NCBI GenBank assembly: GCA_946699065.1
Contig: CAMPDV010000233.1
Location: 1-64,000 of the forward strand
DNA from: Loxodes magnus
Taxonomy: Eukaryota; Ciliophora; Karyorelictea; Loxodida; Loxodidae
Direction of reading: 5' to 3'
Length of the DNA: 64,000 nucleotides
In this document: positions 50,001 through 62,934 of the stretch, piece after piece
How positions within the stretch are numbered: the stretch's first letter is position 1
How the letters are laid out: each line of letters opens with the position of its first letter
The notes under the pieces: generated by a model
The model's input: only the letters and a program-made list of their open reading frames with translations
Databases searched by the model: none
What the model was told of the DNA's origin: nothing
Position numbers and translations under genes: made by a program

Positions 50001-50775
50001 CTAAATAGCTTCATACTCATTGCTTGTAAGTTTGCTAATATTAATCTCTAGAGTTTAAACAAATTATCTAAGTAAAAAGACTATCATCTTTGCTATTCGT
50101 AAAACTTGATTGAATAGGTAGGATTCAGCCATATCCTTTCTAATATAATTTAGCTTGCTTAGCTGTTTATATAATATTTGAAGCTGACTATAAGTTAGTG
50201 CTAAGTATGAATACTGAGGCTCCAGATGATTTGATAAAGGAAACTAGTTATTGTCTATTAAATTCTGATTTAAATACAAAAGTACTTTTAATATTTGTTT
50301 ATTCTAAGTAATTGATTGTTCAGGTATGTTTATAAGTTTCTTAGTGAATAACTAAAATATTTTACAGATTGTGATAGTCTAAAAATGCTTAAATAGCCTA
50401 TCCTTCTAATTAATAGCTAGGTAAAATCTAAAAGCTGTACTAGTATTTTTAAGTTAGTTATTCTCTATAGCAAATTAAATGTAATATCTTTCTCTAGTAG
50501 CAGATTACTTTTAATATATTTGTTATTTATTTATTCTCAGTAGCATCTATTATTATTTCTCTCCTACTTATATTTAGACCAACTAACTTATCTAACTTTG
50601 AGATTTCTTTCATTTCAATTTCCTAGATTTAACTCTATCAATCTTACATTTCTAAATATTCTATCTACTATTAGAGAAACCATCCCATTTCTCTTGTCTC
50701 CTAAGTAAATATTATTAATCAACTATGAGCTAAAGCAACTTAGGATGCTATTGTTAAAAATAGAAATTCTAGCAT
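47044..50775 (-). CDS. Receptor with two periplasmic-binding/ANF-type domains, multi-pass membrane region and Q-rich tail, 1,243 residues
   Basis: One unbroken frame runs from ATG 50,775 to TGA 47,044. It starts with a signal peptide (MLEFLFLTIASQVALA). A first ligand-binding-type domain (about 90-300) includes the SGASVFIL strand and GYGWILP with W217. A second (about 400-720) includes NSWKQIGLYVE (W477), IRIIVCLSWLES, LIWIG (W577), then EESYIVAHAMEKII and VDFIGCSGRVQF, close to the ANF-receptor/class C GPCR fold. About seven or eight membrane helices follow (about 770-1105), with an EF-hand-like lumenal or extracellular loop near 925 (DENLDGKIDYEE). A cytoplasmic Q-rich tail ends VKISD. At least 18 Trp are TGA against about 4 TGG. 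By analogy it is a surface receptor for a small ligand. The signalling partner is unknown. No intron is needed. Confidence 0.85.
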
Positions 50776-53667
50776 TTATAAATTATTAGTTTAACTTATA
50801 AAAGAGCTACTAGTATTTAGTCTAAAATATAACTATTTAAACTATATATGCTAAGATTATCCTAACCAAGTTATTAATCATAGTTATAGTAATAAATCAT
50901 TATCTTAGTTACTAGGTACTATATAACTTTCATTTGGTATTCAAACTAAAATTTGACTCCTAAGTTTATTTATAAATTATTATCTTATATTTTAAATATT
51001 TATCCCATAGCATCGCTAATCTAAGATATAGTCAACTAAATAAACTCTAAATAAAATTGAGCAAACCTTTTCGTAAAAATTTGGTATAACAAGTAATTAG
51101 TTCAAGTTAATAGGTAATCAAAACAGCGCTTTTTATTATCTTCACTAATAGATAATTTCTTTTAAGAGCAATAGAAATATAATAATTAGATTTAATTAAC
51201 TAATTCGTTTTTTCAAATAGTACTAAATTGAAAGCAAATGTATTAACTTTACAATAGCACTAAAATGTAGAAATTATAGTGCGAATCTAATTATATTGTT
51301 ATATCATTTTATTTATTTAATTTTTAGGGTGTTATATTTATATTTCATATGATATATATTGATAGCTTATAGACAATTAAAGCAAAGTTAAATAAATAGA
51401 GCCATATCTCTTAAAAATAAACATTTAGATGATTTATTCTAATAATAAGATATCTTTCTTTAATAATAAATATAACCCTTTTTTTAATAGTTCTATATAA
51501 TAGTTATATTTAATATTTATGCATAGAGTCTCTCTAAGTATTATCTAGAGTTTCTAGAAGATTTATATAGTTATGCTAAATTTAAATAGTTATAAAGCTA
51601 TTTAATTATAATAAAGTATTTTTAGGAAAATTGTATAAATATCTACTTTATAAGTTTGATTGCAATAACATTATATTTTAGATTAAGAGAAGTGATGTTT
51701 CTCTAGTTATATTTATATCTTTTATTATTATTTAAAAGCTTAAGTTTTAATTATATCCTCATTTTAATAGTAATAGATTAATTACTAGCACTTAGGCTTA
51801 TTTGTAGAAAAGAAAAAGAAACTAATTAATTTAAATTAAAAACTTATAAAATTAAGTTAAATAGAGTTTTGACTATAATCTATAAACCTTTATTGCAATG
51901 CATTTAACAAAATTTACTCCTGTACAATAACTTAAAGATTCAAACTAGAAGTTAAGCAAATTCTTAATAAATCATAGGAATGATATTACTTATAACCTAA
52001 TACTTCAAAACTATCACTATGATATTAATTAATTTTAGTTTATTTATTTCACCTCTTTAGTGAAAATACCTGATATAATTTGAAAGAAATAGGAATAAAC
52101 ATATTTAATAAGAGTTCTTCACTTAAAAATTAATTATTGATTAAGCAAGAATATTGCTGTTTAAATTTGTAATTTATCTAACTCTTCTTTATTAGTTTTT
52201 AACTACATTTAGTTTAATTGTAATTTATAGATAAATAAATATTTTTAATTAAGAGAGTAAACTTATAATCATATTTCTTAGATAATATAGCTATATCTAT
52301 CCTATATTGCAATGCTTCATTTCCACCCATAAGATATTTTAGCCTACTTTTCTTAAACTTCCATCTATTAAGCAGCTATTTTTGATTATTTAAATATTAA
52401 AACTAAAATGACATTCTAATTTTAGAAAATAATAAATCTAATAAAAATAAAGGAAGAAGGATATACTTAATTTCTAAGGTAATTAGTTCTAAAGAAGCAA
52501 AAGTACTTAATTAACTATAAAGTATAAAAGCTTAAACACATTATATTAACTATTTTATCTTTAATTTTTAAAGCATATCTCTGAATATATTAATAACTAG
52601 AATTTCTTAATTCTTTTAAGTATTTTATATAGCTATAATAATACTAAAAATTTAATTAAAAAATCAATAAAAATCAGCGTTATTCCAGTCACTATATAGT
52701 TCTATCTGTTATTCTTAATTTAGGAAGAAAAGTTAAAAGAAAAGTATTAGAGATAAAGGATTTAGTTATCATAATCTACTAAATAAAAGTTAAAATTAAT
52801 TCTTTAATTTTATTAAATTTATCCTAACTTTTAAATATTTACCTTTAATTACAAATTAAAAATATCTCAGATGCTATATAATTTTAAATTATTTCTTTTG
52901 CAAAAGAATCAATTTATTTTTTCTAAATTTTGCTTATTAATCATGCATTATAAATTAGTCTAAATAAATATTTGTTTAAAACTTAACTGATTTTTTTATT
53001 ATTTATGAGACTAAGCTTATGTGATAAATTTAAAAAATTATAAATATTTTGAAGCTTATTAATAAAATTGCTAGGTTTATTTTAATTATTATTTATTAAT
53101 TAATAAAATAGTTATACTTAATTAAATTTTGGTTACATTTCTTTTCTTAAGCTACTTTAATCTAGTTATCTACAATAGAAATATAATTTCTACTCTTTTG
53201 ATTATTGTTTATTTAGGATATATTTTAATTTTTAAGTTAAAGCTATATTTAATGTGTTTAATATACCATTTTAGAGAAATTATAGAAATAATTGTAAGAT
53301 GTTTCTCTTCCTTATGATTTAATAGGATATTCAAAATATTTTTGCTGCTTTTTTATCTGAGAAGCTCTTAAATAGCCTCTTCAAATAATTTTATAAATAA
53401 ATTTGACTGAAACTATTTTCTTTAACTTATAAAAATAATTGACTAGTACAGCAAATTAAAAGAAATAAAGGACTTAGTAAAATTTACTTTTGAAAGAGTT
53501 AAAATTTATTAATTAGCCTTATATAATTTATTTTTTGTGCATGCTTTCTAAATTACACTAATATTACTTATAAGATCTTTAAACTTTAAATATATCCTTA
53601 TATATTTTACTTTTATAAAGCAATCTAAACTTTTAAAAATAAATTTTTATTTTTGATGTTATAAAAA
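50776..53667. other. AT-rich region with long open frames, unassigned
   Basis: The region upstream of the receptor start must hold its promoter. On the minus strand about 51,840-52,420 is open and reads like protein (e.g. MGGNEALQYRIDIAILSKKY), but an alternative frame is equally good. Plus-strand 53,129-53,317 is a hydrophobic frame without other support. No repeat is seen. Confidence 0.35.
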
Positions 53668-53830
53668 TCTAGTCAGAACCACTTATTCCCCAAGCGTCAT
53701 CGAAACCTCCTGCTGGGAAAAGTGCGTTAATCATCTTCCTAGATTGGGTTGGAGTCTCGTTTGTTGGAGCAAACGAGTAGAATCTCCTATAGAAGTGATC
53801 CTGTACGAGTACAGTCTTACTCTTTTCTCT
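53668..53830 (+). other. Candidate structured RNA or foldback element
   Basis: An isolated GC-rich island of about 160 bp in AT-rich sequence. It contains a perfect 8-bp hairpin (ctcgtttg-ttggag-caaacgag) framed by ggagt/atctcc, a perfect ctgtac-ga-gtacag hairpin, and an outer cactt/aagtg pairing. It ends in T-rich sequence. Only one copy is seen in the window. No known RNA family is recognised. Confidence 0.4.
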
Positions 53831-55844
53831 CCTTACTCCTTTTATTCTATTATCTCTTTATTTCATTAAGGTTTCTAATATTAAAATGTTTATCAGTTAA
53901 ATGTCTTAAAAATTGAAAAGCATTAATTAATAACCAAATATAGTTCTATTTTTATCTTCATATATTCTTCTTAATATTTAGATCACACTCCATTACAAAT
54001 TTAATTTTACCTTAATAGATTATCAATGAAATATATACAAATATTTTTTTCACACTTTAGAAATTTAAGTTAATTTGCATAAATATTAACTAAAAAGAAA
54101 ATAACTTAATTTCTTACAATTTATAACTATTATTTTAAATCAAATAGGCTTTTTTCATAGGTATGTGGAAGGATTAAAAGTGTTTCTAATATTAAGCAAT
54201 AAATATTTTATAGAGTATAATCAATCTGGTATTATAGATTTATATAACTTTGCTAGTATAATAAGCTATATTAAATTAAGTGCTTTTAACTAAATTAAGA
54301 TATAATAAATTATCTTTATTAAGCAATTTAAATTAAAAAACACTTAAATATAATAATTTTTTGACTCTACTAATTGTTTCTTTTTTTAAATAGTAGTTTA
54401 TAGCTTTTATATTAATAAATAATTAGTCTAGTAATATCTCTTTACACTTTTGTATCCAAATATCCTTATAAATAAATAAATTTAGTCTATTTATTAATGT
54501 ACTAAAGCCTTACAATTATTTTAAATCACTTCTTTAATTTAAGTTTTGAAGCTAAATTAATTTAATTTTAAGTGTTCATTTTAGAAGCTTACAATCATTT
54601 GTACCAAAGAAAACAAAATTATTTTACTTAAGTAATTAGATTCTGGGACTTAATAAAGTTACTAACATTACTACTAAAGTAAATAATTTCTAAGAATACA
54701 AGCAAGTTTGATAAAGATAAAAGAGAACTTATTCATAATAAAGCTTTAAACTCTATAATATATAGCTAAATATTTAAACTTGCTGTATAAATTCTAAATT
54801 TATTACTTATACTATTATTAATTTATTTTAGTGAGTCTTCTTAAAAATATAGGTTTAAGTATTTTTAATTCTATCATTAATCATTTTAAAGTACATTCCT
54901 TATAAATAAATTAAATATATTCATATCTAAACCTAATTTAATATAATTACAATGAGTATTTTATTTAAAAAGTTATCTTTAAGTATATAATTAAAACGAT
55001 ATAGTTATAATACATAAGGTAAAATTAGTTAGATTTGCTTATAAGTTATTTGCTTAAATCATAATAAATACTTTTCTAATTTAAATAAAACAAATAGATA
55101 ACTTTGCTTAAATTGGGTAAATAGGAAATTATACTAAGAAATTCAGATTAAATTAAGAGGAATAAATCTTTGTTGGAAATGGAATAATAAATATGAAATA
55201 AGCTAGAGTATTTAAATTATATAATAAACTAATTATAATTTAACTGTTTGCAGAGTTTGATATAAACAAAGTTTACTCTTTAAGAAATTCTATTTTTTTC
55301 AAAAAACATTTGATATTTAATAATCTGAAATTGCTTTTAGTCAAATTTAATAGGTAGATGATGAAAATATTATGATATAAGGAGTGTATTTTTTAATTAA
55401 AGAGATTTGCCACTATAAAGGGAAAAGTATTGAAAATACTTGTTGAAGTTTATAGGTTTTATTACATAATTAACATTGAATATTATAAATAGTTTATATA
55501 ATTTTGCGCCTCAATTATTAAAAAGATCTATAAATAAAAGTGTGAGGTATTTAATTCATAGGGTCAGACTTTTGAAAGTATTTAACATATTCAACATTAA
55601 ACATGAGCTTTTAAATTTATTAAATTAGAAATAGAATTTGCTTAAATGGGGTATATAATTAGGGAAGAGGATGCAAAAAGATTTATTTAAAAGATATAAT
55701 ATGAAAAAAGTTAAATGGGAAGTATGCTATAGATAATTACTTAAAAGACTCAAACTACTTGTGCTTATCTACATAAATGAAATTATTTTTAAGATATACT
55801 GTAAACAATATTTTAATTAATTAATTTCAACTAAAAAAGTTTTT
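53831..55844. other. AT-rich region; possible gene near its right end
   Basis: Mostly low complexity. Plus-strand 55,240-55,800 has a frame that reads moderately well (KQKCEVFNSQGQTF, EIEFAQMGYIIREEDAKRF), but I recognise no family and no start. The last 25 bases carry the aattaatttcaactaaaaaag block shared with copy 3 of the RNA family. Confidence 0.3.
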
Positions 55845-56123
55845 GAACCAGAAATTCCTTTCCGATTGCACGACCCGACGCTCTCTTTTTATGGAATAAC
55901 ATGGATATCCTGTTGTGCTCCAGGCACAGCTACTAGGGAGCTCCATCACTATGAGCAGCCAGGCTTCAAGCCCCTATCAAGAGCGGATAATCTCAAAGAC
56001 AGTGTTCCCTTCAGAAAATGACTCTGACCAGGGACTTTCTCAGCGACAGGAAAGGAACTTGTTCCTAGCCATAAAACCAGAAAGTGTGGTCACGAAGGTC
56101 ATTCTCAGCTCCCACCATATTTT
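55845..56123 (+). ncRNA. Dispersed structured RNA/SINE, copy 5 (subfamily B)
   Basis: It has the same organisation as copy 3. The second hairpin is tgtgctccaggcaca, where G-C replaces the G-T pair of copy 3, a compensatory change. The 5' hairpin keeps tttccg with one mismatch. The aggaacttgttcct repeat and the ggcttcaagcccc block are intact. The T run is reduced to atatttt. The 81-codon frame here matches copy 3 but is broken in subfamily A. Confidence 0.8.
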
Positions 56124-56520
56124 CAATTATTCCAAAAAACTCAAAATATTAAATTTGTAATAAGTTGAAAAATAATAAAAATTTAAAATTTTTATTATTT
56201 ATTATTTACTTAGGAAACATTTAATTTAAGCTTAATCATAGAGTAATTTACTTAAGCAATATGTATAAATATTTTTATTTATTTTAGGAAAATTATAAAA
56301 TTTAGTAGATAAAAGATTATTAAAATTGTTTCTATAGCAATATTATGTAACTATAAAGTTAGAAATACAAAAGCTTTTTTCATATAATAAAACTAAAAAT
56401 TTCCATATTTTTTTCTTTTTTTTCTTTTATAATTGTTTTAATATTGTTAAATGTATGATTTAAATCAAAAATTGGATGAAGAATTAATTTATTAAAGGGG
56501 TTTGAAACTTATAAGTAAGA
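56124..56520. other. AT-rich spacer before the tRNA gene
   Basis: Low-complexity A/T. Nothing recognised. Confidence 0.4.
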
Positions 56521-56600
56521 GACAGCGTGGCCGAGTGGTCTAAGGCACTAGCTTTAGGCGCTAGTCTTTCGGGGCGTGGGTTCAAATCCCACCGCTGTCA
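56521..56600 (+). tRNA. tRNA-Leu (anticodon UAG)
   Basis: Acceptor gacagcg pairs with cgctgtc. The A box is tggccgagtgg and the B box ggttcaaatcc. The anticodon arm is ctagc-tttaggc-gctag with UAG at positions 34-36, followed by a long variable arm typical of tRNA-Leu and discriminator A. No intron. The UAG anticodon reads CUN Leu codons. It is not a suppressor for the reassigned stop codons. Confidence 0.96.
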
Positions 56601-56605
56601 TTTTT
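56601..56605 (+). terminator. Pol III T-run terminator of tRNA-Leu
   Basis: Five consecutive T directly follow the discriminator base of the tRNA. Confidence 0.8.
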
Positions 56606-59600
56606 AAATTCTAGTTATTTTAATAATTTTATAGTTATATAATTATTTATTTGGCTTCAATTAAATTAAATTAAACAAAGTACAGTTGTTTCTTATATTT
56701 AAAGCAGTGAAAAAATTATATAACTTTTTTCATTTAAACGCATCAAAATTATAATTATCAAAATGTTTAAATGAAAATTTTCTTAATTTAAAAATATGTA
56801 GCTCAAAAACTAGCATTTTATAAAGGAAAAACGAATAAAGATTTTTGATATAAGCTTGCAATAAATTAACTCATTGAAATTAAAATTACCTAGCATTTTA
56901 AAGAAAAATAAAGATATTTATAAATATTTTAATGACTATTAAATTTTAGAATTTATTACATATAAAGAAAATAAAAAATATATTTAAAAATAGAGGATAA
57001 ATATAATATATGAGATATAAATATTTTGCAAGCTTATCCTAAAATTCAAATATAAATAAGATAATTTTAATAAAAAATCTACCGTAAATTCACTTATAAA
57101 ATAGTGTAATTTGTTTAATTAATCATAATTTTTAATATTTAGAAGAAAAAGTTTATAATTGCTATATAAAAAGAAAAAAAGTATATTTATTCTTTATATT
57201 ATCTTATTTTACTCTTAGTAAAAAATTAATAAGATTATTATTAATTTATAACTTCTTTTATTAGTATAAAAAACTAAGAATTTAAATTTTAAAAATAAAA
57301 ACTAATATATTTGAAATGAATTCTATATTTAAAATTAAATAAATATTTAAAATTAAATAGATATTATTTTACTTATAATAATAATTCTTTTTGTCCTAGA
57401 TTTTTATAATAATTATTATTTTATATTCATTCATGAAATATTTGATTAAAAGCTTCAAAAAAAAATTTAATTTTATTTAGATTTTTTAAATACAACAAAT
57501 TATTATTTAAGAAGTTAGAAGATCTAGTTTTCCTTCAAATATTATTAACTTCATGCAAAGTATCTTGGATGAAATTTCGTTTATATAAGAAATTAATCTT
57601 TAATGCTTAAAATATTTTTCTTTATTACATGAAATAATTTTTAATTAATAATTACTTTCTTAAAGTTAAATTTTAAACTTTTATTTTTTTAAATATCATC
57701 ATTGTAATATAAAATTTTAATTTAATTTTTTAAATTTAATTATGAAATTTTTAAATTATTATGCTTAAAAAATAAATAAAAAAAAAGTAATTATTTTATT
57801 GATTTATTAATTTTAAAGGATCATAGTATATTAAAATTATTTATTATATATAAAACTTATTAGTTTTTTAATTTAATAGAATATTTAAAATACTTTTCCT
57901 TAAAAAATTATAGAAAAATTTAATGTTTCTGATATTTTTTATGAATATCTAAGGAAGCACTTCTTTTAATTTCGGCAAGTTTAATATTAAGACTGAAATA
58001 AATTTTTCAAAATGTAATTATGCAAATATTATATAAAATTTAAGTTTTAAAGTAGAAATATATAAAATTATAATAATCTATTTAGATTAAGATATATCAT
58101 CGCTATAAGACAATTAAATAGAATTATATAAAAATTTATATAAACTAAAAATGTAATTAAATAGTCCTTATTATATCTAAATTACATAAAGTTTAATTAT
58201 TAACTTAGAATTAAAATAACTTTAGATGCAATAGCTATTTATTAATTTAACAGACTATTTATAAATTATTTATTAAGTGACATCAAATTTATAGAAACAC
58301 TTTTTATAATTATTAAGAAATTTTAGATGTTTAAAGAGAAATTCTTGAGATTGAGAAATTTGTTAATTTAATTTAAAATAAAAATTGTGAATAGATATTT
58401 AGAGAAAGTTTGGATAAATAACTATTCTTTTTAACTTAGTTAATTATCTAGATTGCTTAAATATTACGAAGATCAAATAATTTTAGCATAATTATTTAGC
58501 GATTAAGCTAAATCTTAGTTTTTTGAATTTGAGTAAATTATATTTGTCTTTCAAGTTGTAATTGAAAATTCATCTTCATACATTCTTCAAAATGAAATGT
58601 AAAATATATAAAGTTAAAAAGTTTTGAAATAATTTAATTCTAATTGCTATTATTAACCTACTTTACCATATCTATTTATTTCAAAAGATTTCTTAAATTT
58701 GTTGGATATTAATTTTCAGACTAATTTCCATAACCAAGTGCTTAAAGTAAATAATTTCTAATTTTATTTTCAACATTTTAAATAAGCATAAAATATCTAA
58801 AAGCTAAATTATCTTTAAATATTTAATTTTTATTAATTTAAGTAAGCATATAAATAAAATATGTTCTTAATAGCACTATTAAATATAATAAAATAGAAAG
58901 ATATTTTAAATAGCTATCAATTACATATAATTTAATTCTAATTTTTAAATTAAATAAATAATAGTTTTAATATTTTATATCTATAGATATTACATAATTA
59001 CTTCTAAATAGTTTATTCATTCATTCATTCAAAATAGTTAACTAAAAATTAAAAAGGTTTTTTAGGCATTGCCCTTATTTAATTATATTATAGTTATTTC
59101 ATAAAAAATGTATAATGAAAATATTATTAAAGTAAATAGACATAAAGATGGCTTATAATTTTAGTTCTACATTTTAAACATAAATATTTTATTCTTTTAT
59201 ATTCATTTTAAATTAAAATTTCTTAAATAATAAAAATGGAGGATTAATATGATCATAAAATGTTTATTAAATAAAAAAGATTAAGCTTAAATGAAATAGT
59301 AGTTTAGAACATTTATATAAGGAATTTTTTTAAGATATTATATTTGTATTGAAATAATTATTTTAAATTCCAATCTAAATTTGCATAAACTATGTTATAA
59401 AAATAAGCTTAGTAATTAATGTCTATCAAGTAAATAAATTAAGAGGACTTTAATTATTTTTAATTCTTTAATTAAGCTATTTCACATATCTTTAAAATAA
59501 TCTTTGACTGGTAAAAATAAGCATTAAATGTTTTGCTAAAAATGAAAAGAAAAAGATAAAATAAGCAATTGACATTTGAAAGTTTGATTTAACTTGTTGA

Positions 59601-62600
59601 AAATAAATAAAATTTTAATAGAGTTCATTTTTTTGGTTCTTGGTTAGTAAAAGGAACTGGTTTTTTTTTTTTCTTATATGCCTCCTTTTCGTCTACGACC
59701 TTATTTTTGGAGAATATTCAACAGTTCAATTAGCCTTATCCCATCATGTCAAATAAATTTTTGTTGAAAACTTGTTTGATATTTATTATATTGACAATTA
59801 TATTCGATAATGCTTATAATTTGCAAAATTCCTTATAAAGTTTTCTACTTAATTATCTACTTAGCAAAGCATTCGAATAAAAATTTATCAAATTCTAAAC
59901 CTTTTAAAAGATAGTTAAGGCAAATAAATTATTACATCTTCTATTTATTAAGTCTTATAGTAAGGAAATAAGCTCGTTCAATATTCAACGCAATTAAAAT
60001 AAAATCTCTGTTTCAAATTAATATTTACTGGTTGTCTCAATTTACAGTTATTTATGAATAAATTAAATTTTTTATATCTTAAAGGGTTATCTTATCTTAT
60101 TTTACTTTCATCTTTGCTATGATTAGTAGTAAAAGACAGCAGTTTTATTTTTGTTTGTTTCTTTACTAATAAGATTAAAATTGCATCGAGAGTTGTATTA
60201 TCAAAAAGTATTCTTAAATAGCACCAAGTTCTTTCAAGAGAATATAATATCGTATAGATAAGCCACACCATCATAACTTGATGTTCTTAAACTATTTTCC
60301 CATATTAGATTATAAAAATTATGAAATAATCAAAGTAAAATAAATAAATTCTATTTATGAAATCTATTTTTATGAACAAAAAAGCAAAAACACGTATATT
60401 TGTATCATAATATGTGTTACTCAGAATACAAACAAAATTAAAATGATATACAAATTTAATTTATTTTATGCTGTAAAATTATTCTAAATAATAACTTAAT
60501 TTAATTCATATTTTTTATCATTTGAAGAAGTAAAATTTATGAAACTTAAAATAAGATCAAACAGTTGTATATACTTTTCTAAATAATAAGAAAATTAGCA
60601 TGCAATTTAATTGATATCTAATTTTATTCTTAGCTTATTTTTGTAATAAATCCTTATTAAATCTAATAAGCTTATTACAAGTTAGTTTAAATCTTAAAAG
60701 ATAAAATTTATAATATAACTTATTTAGCTATTAATGCTAAATTTAATCATGACTAATAAACATATTAATAAGCTAACTAAATATTCATAACTAAACAAAT
60801 ACTTTGATCATAAAAATTTAAGCTGTAAGTAATTTTTTTAATAAATATAGCGAATATTAGATGAAATAACTTTAAGATGAAAATTTCAGATTAATTGATC
60901 ATAAAAGAATAAATTGAAATAAAGCTTATACTTTATTTTATTTAAGCTTATTTTAAATATTTCAATACTCTTGTTGAATTTTTTCTAGAATAAAATATCT
61001 TAAAGAAGAGATATACATGCTTTAAAATATTTTTAAAAGAAATAAAATTTAAAAATAAAATTTAAATCCAAAAACGATTAAAGTTTAAGTGATTAGATTT
61101 TTTTAATTGTTCTTATATCTTTTTTAAGTAAATTTAAATTTATAATTTTTATAAAAATTACTTCTAGATTAAAAAATATCTTTCAAACTTTGAAAATTTA
61201 AATAAGTAAAAGGAACAAAAATTTGAAAGATAATTAATTGATTTTTCTTTAGTTTAAAGCTAGACATCTATTTAATGGAGTTTAATTGATTTTAAAGTAT
61301 ATCCAAATACAGTTTTAATTAAAATAAAAAAATTGAATCTAATTTAAATAAATTATATTCCTTTAACTCGATTACTCAACTTTGTTTAAAGAATAAAATT
61401 TCGTATTGTCTGAAGCATTCCTTACTATTTAAAATTTTTATAAAATAAAAAAAAATAAAATAAAAAAGTTCTTCTAATTAAAAGTCTATTACTTCTTAGT
61501 AGGTGATCTAATTATATTTTTGAATATATATCTTCATATTTAAAATTTAAAAATTATAGGAATATAGATATAATAAATTTTAAATTATCTTTTAGTATAA
61601 ACTTTTATATTTACTAATATTAATATTTATTTTTTAAATACAGTTAAATATTTTATTTATAAGAATGGAATAATTAAAAAAAATTAAAAATATGTTACTT
61701 AAAATAAAAAGCATATAAAATATTTTATAAAATATACAAATTTATCTAACATTCTTAAAATAAATTATTGCCATAATTTTTAAATTATAATATGCTTTAT
61801 GATATATAAATTAATATATTAAAATAAAGAAAATCTAGATTAAAATTAGTAAATGAAAGAAGATATTTAAATAACAAATTAATTATAAAAAATTAATATT
61901 AAATAAAATAGAAGTTAAAATAATTTAAAATTAGATTAGAAAATTTAAATATGGCCTTTCATTTATTAAAAAATTATTTAAGTATGAAAATTAAAATTTT
62001 AATAATTATATAAAGTTAAATAAATGAATGGAAAATAAACTATAAAAATATAGAATGGCAAAAATATTTATTTTATAAACTTAATTAATAATTAAATTGA
62101 AACTAAATAAATGTAAATAATAGTTAGAATTTTTAAAGTTAATATTATTATTAGACTCAATAAAAAAAACAAAAGTTGTATTTAATGTTTTTTTAATTTG
62201 CTTCTTAAAAATAAATTTCAATATAAGTATTTCAATGGTATTTAATATGCCATATTTATTTTAGAAATTGAAAAATATAAAAATTAAAAATAAATAATTA
62301 TTTAAATATAATACAATTATTTTTAGAATGAACAAAGATACAAGAAGAAGAGAAACTAAACTAAAAAAAATCAATCAAAACAATAATGAAGACCTAAGAG
62401 TTTCAGAATGAGAGTGATATCAAAAAAATTATTTTATTAAGCTGAAAGGCGAACATTATTTAATTTAATTTAATTTAATTTAATTTTAAATATAATAAAA
62501 AATTAAATAAAATTGCTAAAATTACAAAAGTTACTACGAAAAGTTTAAATATAAATGTTAAGATAGAAATTTTTTATATTTAAAATAAAAGTTAAAGAAA

Positions 62601-62934
62601 TAAATAATTCATATAAATTATTTTAGTTTTAAAATATTAACTCATCTAAAAATATTCATATTTAATCAAAAAGTTTACTTAATTAAAGAATATATTAAAA
62701 TTTATAATTCTAAATTTGAAATATAAATTTGTTTTTATATTTTAATATTAATATCTTAAAGAAATATATTATAACTCAAATAATTTTTTCACATAAGCTT
62801 TAAATATAATTAAGATAATTTAAAAATTTTATTTTTATCTACTTTATCTTAATTTTTTGTTTTTCCATTTAATATATATTAAAAAATAAATAGATGTTTA
62901 CATATTTAAATAATAAGAAATATTTTAAATTACT
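56606..62934. other. Long AT-rich region, no confident gene
   Basis: Over 6 kb of low-complexity A/T sequence without the local GC rises that mark the other genes. A tcattcattcattca run lies at about 59,016-59,030 and a (taatt)n run at about 62,456-62,487. A small minus frame at 60,092-60,274 (MMVWLIYTIL) has no other support. Genes could be hidden here, because the code leaves nearly every frame open. Confidence 0.4.
62456..62487. repeat. Microsatellite, pentamer taatt
   Basis: About six tandem copies of a taatt-type pentamer. Confidence 0.85.
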
